Source: Toxoplasma gondii ME49 (lineage: Eukaryota > Apicomplexa > Conoidasida > Eucoccidiorida > Sarcocystidae). Taken from it: a stretch of DNA of 64,000 nt. Positions within the stretch are counted from its first letter, which is position 1, and each line of letters starts with the position of its first letter. The translations under genes were made by a program, and so were the position numbers. The stretch covers positions 5,083,900 to 5,147,899 of the forward strand of contig NC_031476.1 of assembly GCF_000006565.2 (NCBI RefSeq). Reading direction: 5' to 3'. Of the stretch, positions 12,780-24,337 are shown one piece after another. The notes under the pieces are model-generated. The model saw nothing but the letters and a program-made list of their open reading frames with translations, made no database searches and had not been told where the DNA came from.

Positions 12780-15700
12780 ATGGCAGATTCAGCTGACGTT
12801 CCATGCAGTTACACAGACACTGACGCGGATGCCTCAATATCCAGACCAAAGGTTGATTTCAACCCTGTTCCGACGTATATACGAGACTCTTTGCTGGCAG
12901 CGAAAAGGCAACTAGTGGATGATCCCCCCAGGACCGGCGACGAGCATCAATGGTCGACCGCTTTTTCCACTCCCGTCGCTTCCGTCAACGTTTCAGCCCC
13001 TTATTCTCGATGCTTTGAAGATTCGGTCCTCCTTTCGAACTCGGGCATTCGCCCAGAAGACGTAAATGCCGCTGCGGAAGCTCCGTGGAACTGTGACCAC
13101 TGTTTCGTCAAACACGCAGTGCAAGTGATTGGCAAAGACAACACTGACTTCATTCGTTACCGCCCCGTCCATGCAAACGCAGTCCAGGAGAACGCAGAGA
13201 CGTCGGCGTTATCATGGAGCCCAACGTCAGCTGCATACATACCCACTTGCGTCGGTCCACATGATCAACCAGTTGATTCTGACAGTTCTTTCCAAGATGA
13301 AGTCACAAGGTTTGCGAGAAAATATGCAGAGCATCTGACGCTCCATCGACCGGATTCACGTTCGCCATCCCCCAAGGGTGTCCCGCTTTCTATGGTTGGT
13401 ATCTTGTACACACAGCATCTCCTCTCCCGCCAACTAAATGTCCTCTTTATTGCTCAGCAAGCTGCTGCCGACTACACCAGTAATCTGTATCAGACAGCAT
13501 CACGAGTAGTTCTCCTCAAGCGGACACCGCACCCCCAAGCGTCCATACCGGACGACAATGGAATCATTTATGCCAGTCTGGCCGAAACTATCAGGGAATC
13601 TTCCCACGAACAAGAGAAACGTTTTGCACGGTCAAAGGCAGGCATAACTGCCTTGGTCGCTAGTGAGTTAGATCTACTGCCGCCTCACACCAGTGTAGAA
13701 CAGGAAGGCCCGGATCTGCAGAATCCGGAGAACGGACACAGACACGTGCATGTTGGGCAGCCTGTTGGAGGCTTAATTGAAGACAAAAAGCTGAGAACTC
13801 GGGACTACCAGGAAGGTCTCAAAACAAAAGAGGAGACGCCAGCTTCCTGCGCCTTTGGAGAATGGGTGCATGAGAGGAAGCGTCTGAACGCCGAGTATGG
13901 TTGCTTTCGGAATTGTTGTATTTCTTGAGTTTTGACTGGTTCGTGGGCTCATTCTTCACAAAGATACTAATTTCACTCTGCACAGTTATCCCTCAAGTGA
14001 CCAAGTAGATTAGCGACGGTCTTTCATCAAGCCTCGTCAGTGAACCAGTGACAAAATGGCAGTTTTGCTCCATGGATCGTCAGGGCCAGATTCACCTGGC
14101 ACCGTGCATCTCAACGCAGACTTTTGCTGGAGTCTAATATACACACGAGGTCAAAAGACCCTGTACACAACCCTGAATCTTCCATTGTCTCGTTAATCAC
14201 GTTTGGCTCGGTAGCTCCGGGAAGTCTAGATATCCATTCACAAGGCTTGTAACAGCCTACATGAGGTTCGGCAACAGATGCCAAGTCACAGCACATTGAA
14301 GACTTTGTTGGAGCAAGGATCTACACATAGAGTTTTGTTGGAATACTTCCACCTGGGGTTAGTGATGACAGAACACGGTGTGGTGTAGCGGGGAATGTGC
14401 GGGATTCGTCCAACACAACGCGTGGACGCGTTTTTCTTGCAGACTACACTAGATTTTCCGGTAACCTGCCTCGTATATGTCCCTTGCAGAGCCATCGATT
14501 CTCTTCAACAAGGGCAAAAAGCATTGGGAAGCCTTCGTATACCTCGTTGGCAAGTAGGCCAATACTACAACGATGTACCACCGGCCACTGCTCCCAACTT
14601 TTACTGATTTCCCCATCGTCTGTTCTGTCGGTCTAATTTGTACATAGGATTCCATCTAAAACTGTGACAAGCTGCAGTGGTCTTCTTGATAGGAATACCG
14701 CAGTAGATGCATCGTTTTCCTTCATCTGTTAGTCGCGGATGCTATGGTGGCGGGCAACGCGAATGCAGCCGTTGCTCAGCTGCGAGTATAGCGATCCACC
14801 CATCTCAGTCCACAGGCGTGCTACACAAGAAATCAGATACTCTTAGGAACGAACGTTCAGCACGTGCCGTCGATGGGATTCTTAATGGGATCAGTTCTCG
14901 GCTGAGATTCCGAGCAGTGACTGCGGTTGCGAACAAATTTACCAGTAGTGCCCACACTCACCATCATTCCAACTTCTTGGCTTGAACGGTGAAACGTTTT
15001 TTGTGACGGGCAGCTCTCAGCGATACAGAGACAAATCCGACAGAACGTATCCGACCACAGGAAGGTGAGTCATTTGGACCGCAAGAAAGAACAGCAGCTG
15101 ACGTCGTGTTGTTTGATTTCGCTGACAAACAGCGTTCGTCCTACGCTGCGCAGAAATATATGTCAAGGACAAAGTGCCACTGTGAGCTACAGCTCATCTA
15201 GCATCTTGCGCGTTTTCCCGTTTGTCGGAATCACGGCTCACAGGCCCCAGGGGGGCTACCGCAATCCTCGGAAACCTGCCTCTGTCTACGTATTGATATA
15301 TTGTGTGAACGTGTGTTCATATGCGAACAGTAGTGTAAATTTGTAAACAAGTACTTAGGTATATACTTTTGTTCAGAGAGTTGCGTATGCGTTCGTATAC
15401 AAACTATACGCATGTAAATACCATATGTGGCCAATTCTCTACTTATGCGACAAGCTCTACCGGGATTTGTCTTTGCATTGAGCTGGCACGCACCGAACGA
15501 TGGCACTCTTGAACTAGCCATACGCATACCGTTGTGAGTGGAGAAACTTCTACAGTTCTTCACCGGCATGGATGACGGTTACTTTGCAGTGGAAAACAAC
15601 TCTGTGGGAATACGTCGACCAGATTCGGAGTACCGTATACTTCCTTCGTAAGTCTACGTAATTTCGTTACCGGCTCAAATTTATGCGGGAATCCAAAGGC

Positions 15701-18700
15701 GGCCCACCAGTAGGCCGGTTTTGTGAGTTGCAGTTTTTGCATCCGGCGTCCTGTGCCTCCATGCAGCTGCGTAAGAAAATTCTCTTACAGTAAACCCACT
15801 TGTTCATCCGTGCAAGAGGAGACGCGATGGTATATGAACCCACAGCATGATACTGGGGACGGACAAGAGTGTCTTAACATAATTTTTGTGTGCCGACGGA
15901 TATCTACAGAGGGTGTACGCCTCGAAGGTAGCACTGCCTCAGCGAAGTGTATCTCGAAGTCAGTTTCGCTAACATCGGAAAGACCGGTCGCCTCATTTTC
16001 GAACGGTTGGGAGGAAAGCCATTTTATTTCTAAATTTGACATGTCCGCAATCCGTTCTGTACGAACGCGTCACGTTCAGGCGTCCAAAAGTTTTCCAACC
16101 CTGTCCAGTTTCGGTGCGCCGCTGAGGAAGTCGGCCGGGCACTCATGTCCTTCAAAGCGTACGCACGGCACGAGTACGACAACTTGTCCCGCGAGAAGGT
16201 GAGAAAGGGGAGCATTTTAAAACTTTTCAAAAGTCAGAAGAAAACTTGCCGTCCAACGTAGTCCCCACCAGCGGACATTATTCTGGAATTCGTTACATGG
16301 TCCTGTTCATAGCATTATACGTCACGAACCAGTAACTCACCATTCGTGAGTGTTGAAATCTCTGAGCAGCTTAGTGGGCTTGACAATAAATGAAACTTTG
16401 CCAGCATGTTACCTCACTCAGGGTCGATCAGTGGTGTCTGTAATGTTGCGAGCTGTGTATTCTTCACTTACGTATGTGCACGCTAACTCATAGGCGTATC
16501 ATTTCCCACTAGCTGATCAATGTATTCGGAGGCCATGGCCAGTGTCTGTTCTTCTGGACATAGATGAAGTTGCAGTTGTTTTCACGCACAAGAGGTCACA
16601 CTGCACACCCCGGTAAAGAGTTATAATGGCCGTCTACCATCTGGAAAACAAAAGTATTGCCTCTGCCAGCTGACAAACTATAATGCGCAGGCCAGTCTGG
16701 AAACCGAGCTAGAAGTTGACGAACGCAAAGTGGATTCCTGCATTGAAAAATGGATGTACGGCACGTCGAGGAGAGAAAATGATGAAAGAAGAGCTTCGGC
16801 AACTGAGACAGGTCGTGAGGTATCTGGTCTACCAGCAAGTGAGCAGCCTCTGTAGCACGATTGTCATTGTATGCCATGCGACAATTCACAGTTTGTGATA
16901 ACGTTATTCTCCGTCTGCAAGACAGTACCTTCGTGATGTCACAGGTGGGCACGTGATGCAAGGGACGGGGATTTCGAAGCGAACCCGCTTGAGACTGCGC
17001 AGTGGCTGAATGCCAGGGAAGATCCACGGGAGCTCTCTTGTGTACTGTCAGTATAGGTCTCGTTTTGCTGAGTAGTTGTTGCCCACCTGCCGCCGCAGTT
17101 GAGAGTCTCACGCTTTCGCCAGGATAAGCGCTGATGTTCACACAACTAGACTGTAGCACGTCGTGTTACTCTTAGCAGTCAAGTGCACTTCATCGCTAGC
17201 TGCGTCAACGGACTCTCTTAGACAGTGGGACGGAACGAACCCCTTCAGCGTTGACCACGTTCACTATACAGGTGCCACTTTGGACCCGTATGGCCATTTC
17301 CAGGCGAAGGTTAATTGCCGCATTCTGCGGATGTACAGCTGCTGGTGACTGACGTCACTGCCAAGTGGCAAATACACGAATAGAAACTCGAATTCGAACG
17401 ATCGTTTGGAACAAAAATGTTGTTTTTGACTTTGTCACAAGAACATATAGAGACTCGTTTTTGGGATACTCCGTTGGATCATCGAAGGACAAATGCTACC
17501 CCGTTGCTGACTGGAATGCTGGTCTTCGAAAAGGCGGACCTTGTAGCTACCTCTGTGAAGTCCTGTGTTTGTTGTCCATGCTTCTGCAACTGCAGATCCA
17601 AAGACGGAGCAACAATACCGAGAGTCTGTGACTGCGCTACAGACTATGCTAGGAGCACTTGAAATCGATCTGTTGAAAGGTGGGGATCCTTTGGTGAGTC
17701 GAACTTTTGTTGCTTGTATCCAAAGATTTACTCGCAAACCTACGGGTTTGTCCTCACTTCAGAAAGTGGTTGTGGCGCGGAAGTTGAAGCCTTGCAAGAC
17801 CTTGTAGCTCAAACTTCTCTGGCTCTGAGTATCCGTTGCCCGTTGGCATTTTGTGAGGTCGTGTCGACTCCTCTTTCATGCAGTGCTGCATAACCATGCG
17901 GCGACTTCTGGTATTATCCAGCACACTGTCTGGTAATCTTAATCGGTGAGAGAGCCTGTGCTGCCTCTACAGTTCCACCATTCGCTTCTGCCTCGTCCCC
18001 TGTTTCGCAATAGCCTCTCGAAACATAAGTGGTGGTGCTGTTTCGATGGTTAAGACTTGCTGATCTGGTTTTGTTAACTGGCGTTTTTTTCAGGGCGGTT
18101 GGGAGGCAACGGATCATCAGGCGTTTGAGAGGATAATTCATCACATTGGGGGGCAGACTGGAACATCGGTGAGGTTTTGAACTGCTTTACGTTTTATGTT
18201 AGTAACAGAGGGGATTTCGTTTGTTCACACTGACGTCCCACCTAAGAAGGCACTGGGTGTCCTCGGCCTTCGATCCAATCCTGGAGAGGTCCTCTATTGA
18301 AAACAATCTAGCGGACCCGTTTGGTCTACCACTGACTGATACTGTCCTATCAATAGAAACAAAAAGAAGAATTTCTTTTTGCGCGAGTAAACTGTCAATC
18401 TGCAGCCACGAGACCCTAGACAGACCAGGAGTTTCTGGGTCGCTGTCGCAACTTCATGTTTGATTGAACATCTTCGTCATGCCTTTAGCGAGAAGCGGCA
18501 TCATTCTGAGTTCCTAGATTGATCTGTGATGAAGCGAAGGTGTCACTGTCTTGCGTAGAGTGCAAAGCATTGGTCGTTTTCTTCTGAAACTGACAGACTT
18601 GTCGCATTCGCCAAAGCCTGTTTTACCTACATAACTACAATCTCGATGCCGGTTCCCTGCAAAAACAGTTTTCAAGGAGACATTTCCGATGGCATGGGCT

Positions 18701-21700
18701 AAACACATTATACATAAATTTGTCTGCTGCATCATTCGGAGCAGGGCCTTGTCATTCAGTTGAAACGAGCACTGCCCCATATTTCGAAGGACAGTATCGA
18801 AGCCCATCTAGTGTGGCACAATGAGCATACAGAGCTCACTACTCGAAAGCAAGAACTAGTGAAAAAGTATAGAGACCTGAAGTCGGCGTACGCTGCAGAG
18901 AAATCAGAGCAACGGGAGGCAGAGAAGGCCGAAATGCAACGCATCAGGAATGAAGATGAATGTCGGAAGGTGGGTACACAAAATGCAGTTAATAACGACC
19001 AAGATCACATGTTCGTACCATCGTCACATAAACCTTTGTCCCTCAGAAAATAGCAGCATTTCACACCACTTCGACGAACGCTCCTGCACTCTATACATAC
19101 CACTTTAGAACGACTAGACAAATTACTGCGCCACACAAAAATCGACGTACCATCTGTTACCCAGCAAAGACGTATTACCGCTTTCTGCATAAAAGACGAA
19201 GATCAAACCGTGCATACACATTGATGTAGCTCTTTAATGCCAGTGACGCTGCCGGAGTGATTGTTCGGACGGCTTTCCTGTGCAGGCAGAACTTTCAGCA
19301 CTCGCTGAAGAGAAAACGAGGATGATAACCGAATGGCGACAACGGCGAGGCATGTGGTGTGACACGTGGTGCTTCCCTTCCATCGTCCATCTGGGACAAT
19401 GGCCTTGTGCAAAGAGTTTCGAGTGCATCGCCACTATTCCGTGACAGACCACACCCTGTTACATGGATTGAAAAACACGTTCGACGTCATATGTGTTTTC
19501 CGGTGAAACCTCATTGCTTGATTCGACGTGAAGGTCGCGCGGCATGCGTAGTCTTTTAACTTATTACTGTCGCGATTCAAAATTGTTCCGCGGCACAGCT
19601 GTGATTCGAGACGTCGCATCGGGTTCGTGGGCAGCTTGTTTCACCTGTGCTGTTAAGTTGCGTTAGACACACTGTTCTATCCTTCCTTTAAATCCATCAT
19701 GACAGAAGAAGAGATGACGAAACAACGCGAGATGGATCAGGATCGCCAGGAGGGTATTCAGCGGAAAGAAAAGCAACGGTACGGCTCCTGCTGTACACCC
19801 TACGCATCGACAACCTGTCCGTCAACAGTTATGCATCAAGACTGTCATACTCCTGCCGAGTTAAGACATGTGGGCTGCAAGCAGCGCATGCCTACACCCA
19901 TACTAAAAGAGAAATAGCAAAGGCATGGTAAAGTGGCACTCATGAAAAGCACGCAGCTGCTGTTTATAGACTTCGTGTTCATCGCTAAGTTGTGTGTTTT
20001 CGATAGTTGGTGGCCCTGCAAACCCAGTTGTTTCATGTTTGATATGATGTGTGGCGCTGCGTAGCCCGAAGTTTCGGCGACAACAGCTTCTGCAAGAGCA
20101 GCACAAAAGAAAGGAGCGTGAACTTCTGTCTGCCAAGTTGGAAGTATGTGATTCACGCTACCACATATGCATGAGTTGGTTGAGCGGCCGGCCGCGTGCG
20201 ACGAGAGAAGCTTTCTGCTACGTACCACAGTCCTCACGACAGAAGCCTCACTAGAATAAGACTCTGGGAATCCATATTAAATAGTGGGTTTGGCCGAGTG
20301 AGCAATCTGAGCGAAAGTGTTTGGATAGGACGTGTTTGGCGACACCAGCTACCAAACAGCGACGGTGCAGTCAGAAAGTGTGGACACGACCCATACCTGA
20401 AAATGTCATTTCGTATTTCTTGCAGGAAAAGCGCTCGGAATACAGGAGGCCTTCAATCACAAAGGAACAGTTGGAACGCATTGCAGCGAGAAACAGCGGG
20501 TGAGACGGAACCGCGTAACATGTTTTTCTGGTAATAAAACACCAAACAGTCCTGCCTTTCCTTGTCAATTTCTGGTAGGCAGAAGAGCTGTTCGACTCTA
20601 ATTGGTCCACCCTCGATCTAGAGAGGGTGGTTCCATGGATAACAGTTTGTCGTGCAGCTGCCGCTTGTGCCAAAACAAACAATCAAAATGTGTTTCACTA
20701 AGCCCTCCTTCGACGACAGTTCGGCAGCGACCAAGAGCGGGGTTACGATCAACTGCGAATAGCATCTTCAGATGCAATGATGTCGTCAGGATAACATGAT
20801 ATTCGCTTGCCCTTTAACGACTGGCTTTGTCTCATGCGTCGATGCTTACAGTCGAGCCGCTGTTCGTCATTCTTTTTGGCAATGTCCATTTCTCTTCTGC
20901 TTTGATGGTCCGTTTGAAGGATGATAGCAAAGAGAAAAGATCAGATGGAGACACTCAGGATGCAAGCAATGAACACTGGCAATGTAGGACCTCGAGTTAT
21001 TAGGTCAGCAGGACCTGTAGAAATACACAGCAAAGTTTTCGAGGAGACAGGTACGGGGGGACGGGAATTCTAAATAGGTCGCTTTCAGACCCCTAGCTGA
21101 ACTCGTAAGAGCGCATTTGATCAGCGAAAGAACATTTTGATCTCCACAACATATCCGCTGGTGTACTGTTGACATGCGAGGCACAATGAATCCGGTCAGA
21201 CTCCCGGAGTACAGTGGCACTACTGAGTAACTCTACCTACTTCGTATGGTTATATGGCCTTCCACTTTGCTATAGGACCCTTTTTTTCTGGTGGAATTTT
21301 GCAGTTTGCAATAGTACCGCAGACATATTACAAGCCAGCTGTTTGCACCTGCTGTAAGCATGATGCAGTGGGTGAATCCACGAGTGCTGCAGTATCCATG
21401 AACGCTAAGCGCCACTCGCTGGATTGTTTTCTAAAATTGAGCACAGTTGATGTTACTAGTACTACTCAACGTTGGCAACCGCGCTGTTGGGATTCGACCA
21501 CTCAACAAGAACACTCGCCGACGTAATACAACGACAAATTCTCCGATTCAAATCAGGCACTAAACAGGAAACCCGCCTTCACGTCACAGAAAGTGTACGA
21601 CCTGCGCAAAGAGAAAAGAACTGATAGAAACAGCGCGTCAATCGAAACAAGAGGAGGGCTGCCTTCTTTTTTGAGCAATCATGCCTGCCATCCCGGGAAG

Positions 21701-21775
21701 TTCAGCCTGAAGAAAGCAAAGTTGTTAAGTTTCCAACATGAGGCGGATCGGGAAGACCCGCTTGATGCTGCTTGA
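12780..21775 (+). CDS. CCDC112: CCDC112-like coiled-coil protein (14 exons)
   Basis: Predicted exons: 12780-13894, 14490-14553, 15014-15064, 15734-15770, 16080-16198, 16691-16838, 17596-17693, 18094-18168, 18760-18969, 19286-19349, 19706-19778, 20065-20143, 20426-20499 and 21706-21775. Phases agree at every junction, giving ~758 residues. Exon 8 encodes GGWEATDHQAFERIIHH and exon 9 continues with LPHISKDSIEAHLVWHNEH. This order and spacing match the animal CCDC112 pattern (Trp...DHQ.F, then a LP.K...E...H.W block) as I recall it. Exons 9-13 are charged coiled coil. Exon 5 (FKAYARHEYDNLSREK) and exon 6 match the preceding coiled-coil segment. CCDC112 is a centriolar-satellite/ciliogenesis-associated protein in vertebrates, so a centriole or microgamete role is inferred. 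The N-terminal ~370 residues are lineage-specific. The exon 6 donor could instead be at 16811. The 3' end is uncertain: another frame at ~21788-21871 (SIQEDIERRAQRQ, ending ATG TAA) could be the last exon. Intron 10 appears to be GC-AG. Confidence 0.72.
20607..20630. repeat. perfect inverted repeat in the last intron of the CCDC112-like gene
   Basis: CCACCCTC and GAGGGTGG form a perfect 8-bp stem around the 8-base spacer GATCTAGA. It lies about 110 bases downstream of the predicted exon 13 donor. As RNA it would fold as a G/C-rich hairpin, but nothing in the sequence shows a function. Confidence 0.6.
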
Positions 21776-23009
21776 CTTTGAGCAGTTGCGACGCAGAGAA
21801 GAAGGAAGAGTATTCAGGAAGACATCGAGCGAAGGGCACAGAGGCAAGGATCAGGCCACGACGCCATGTAAGCCTCTAAAAACGGTATGCAGCCTATGAC
21901 TAGATGTGACACACCCAAGCAGTCAGCTAGTCACTTCCCTGACAGTTGCAATACAACAGTGAAACTGCACCACGCAGTTGGAGTGCCGCCATATTGGCAA
22001 AACTGTATACACCTCCAGAATACGGCTGAGTACATGACTAGAGAGAGTGTGTCGTCTATCAGTACGCAAGGATTTACTACCAGTACATAGTTGTATTCAT
22101 CGGCACCATTTAGGGATGTCGACTGTTGCGCGGGGCATAGAGAGAGCTGGGCTGTGCGCCTGGCACTCGGATTCTGTGTAATTAAATCCTCGAATTACGC
22201 TGCATTGTTGACACCTGGCTTCAGAGTCTATACTACCAGTGTTAAAAAAAACGGCAGTGGACAAGCAAGTGATTTTGAAATTACTGTTTCAGTTCCTGGG
22301 CTCAAATGCGTGTTGCCGACTGCGTGACACTGATAAAAGCAGAATACCACTGAGCTTCGGAGAGACATTTCACTCAAGAAGAATGACGGCAACTCCTGCG
22401 TGGAGGAGGTATTTTTAGTAACAAGAAATCCATCCTCGTTTACATTTTCCAGGAGACGTACCTCTCTCGGCTGAGTGACGAGCATTAGTCATCGCCGTGA
22501 TGGTTGAAACCGATACCCCCCGAAGCATGCAGAATGCATACTCGAAGCCACAGAGGGAGGGATGTCCGTTGCAAAAGATCACACAAGCCAAACGCGTCAC
22601 GAAAATAAAGTTATGGCGGACCTGCAAATCTCAAAAATTTTGGAATAGTGGAAAAGTGTGATGATGATTGAACGTTGCAAGTCGTCTTCACAAACAAGCT
22701 GAAAGACGCAACCATCCTCCTTCATGAAAATGTTGTAACAAAGCGGGAAGATACGACTATCGTTTGTCCGTAGGAGTTCTACCGAAACAAGACAGACTTT
22801 GTATGGTTACGGAACCCCGTAGACGTGTTGCGAGTCGTTTCAGACAGACTACTAAGCTGCTACAGAAGTAGACTGTGTGTGCACAAAAAAATGCACTAAT
22901 CAGAGTCAGTGGCTTCCCCTCGAATTCCATTCAAAAACCCCACTAAATTTCTTAAGATCATATCATGAAACAGCAATCATGCTTGTCCCAGTGTCCTGAA
23001 AAAGCCATT
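21776..23009. other. region between convergent genes
   Basis: It lies between the tail of the CCDC112-like gene (+) and the stop of the DERA gene (-), so it should hold both 3' UTRs. The alternative terminal exon of the CCDC112-like gene lies at ~21788-21871. The remaining frames are short and unsupported (for example 22091-22327). Nothing else was seen. Confidence 0.5.
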
Positions 23010-24337
23010 TTACAGAACGAATTCCCGGGCTCCTGCAAGAAGTGAGGAGGCACCGATGCGAAATGTTCTCTTCGTGACAAAATCAGCACCGAGTGCATCC
23101 GAGACCAGATTCAAATACTGTGCACAAACGTCGAGAGACTTCACTCCTCCCGCTATTTTGATGCCAACAATCCTGCTATCTTTATGCACCTCCTGGTACT
23201 CCTTTATGGCACGACACATATCTCTGACGGCGGGCAGGGTCGCATTTACGGTGACCTTTCCTGTTGATGTCTTGAGCATATCTGCTCCACTTTCCAACGC
23301 AGCCTTGCTCGCGCGGACGACCAGATCAGGCACATCACTGGAGAGCATTCCCGTCTCAAGAATCACTTTCAGCACTGCTGAGCCTGAGACCTAGAGGTAG
23401 AGCAGGAAAAAACATCAACACAAAAGGGCACCATCTTGCGAATGAAGCGTAGACAGTTTTACACGGTATTTGCGTGACTTCCTTGTGTAAATGGGATGCT
23501 GCCGTAGGCGATGTCCCCGGAGAGTTTTGATCTGCAGATGCAGTCTGGGGACACCGTGGAGCAGAGATTCCTATGAACTTGCCGCCGTGTATCGAATTAG
23601 AGCCCACCCACGACGTCGGAATATCTCACGGTTTCGCCACCACTATGGGGACTTAAGTCCACACTAGGTCAAGCAAGGCTGCGCTGCATATCCAGAAACT
23701 CGACCCACAACGGAAACAATCCCTCCAGATCAGGGGGAAGAAAGCACTTGGAATCTTCAGAGGTAAGGGCCCGTGGGGAACACGTCAGTAGACGCAGCAT
23801 TTACTCGGGTACCACAGTTTACCACAGGCACACATTTGAGTTGAACTCTACTGACAGTAGACCAGCGTTGCGCATCCGGTGTGATGCTAGAGCAAAGTCC
23901 GCTTTCGCTGGGATTCGCTGTACATGTACCTTCCGGACTGCAGAAACGAGAGTTCGAAGTGCCGCCTCGCCAGCGTTAGCGTCGCGGTTTAGCAGCTCCC
24001 AGTCCACTACAAGATCCAATTCGTCGGCCCCGTCACTGAGAGCACGGAGAGCCTCAGAGGTCACCACTTCGACACTACCTTTGCCAGAGGGGAAATTCAG
24101 GACCGTAGCAACCGTGAGCTCTGCAGCCTCTGGCAGACGACTGGGAAGCACCTTTTTGATAAACTTGACTGCCGAAGGCCATACACACACAGCCGCGGCG
24201 CGAGGGATTTTCAGAGCATCCTCACAAAGTTTAGTAACCGACTGTTCGGTTGACCCTTCAGAAAGGTCTGTCGCATCAATGAGGGAAATGACACGCCGGG
24301 CAACGTAAGCCCGACAAGCCTGTTGTTCTGCATCCAT
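23010..24337 (-). CDS. DERA: deoxyribose-phosphate aldolase (DERA, class I), 2 exons
   Basis: It catalyses reversible cleavage of 2-deoxyribose 5-phosphate to glyceraldehyde 3-phosphate and acetaldehyde, and is normally cytosolic. Exon 1 is 24337-23930 (donor GTACATG) and exon 2 is 23390-23010 (acceptor CTCTAG), both phase 0, giving 262 residues. E. coli DeoC has 259. Landmarks: DELDLVVDW with Asp108 at the position of E. coli Asp102; KVILETGML; LKTSTGK with Lys176 at the Schiff-base position (E. coli Lys167); GIKIAGG with Lys214 at the proton-relay position (E. coli Lys201); and the phosphate-binding GASSLL near 249-254. No catalytic residue is missing, so enzyme activity is plausible. The E. 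coli motif around Asp102 continues FPY, whereas this protein has VDW. It has no signal peptide and no neighbouring nucleoside-catabolism gene. Confidence 0.93.
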
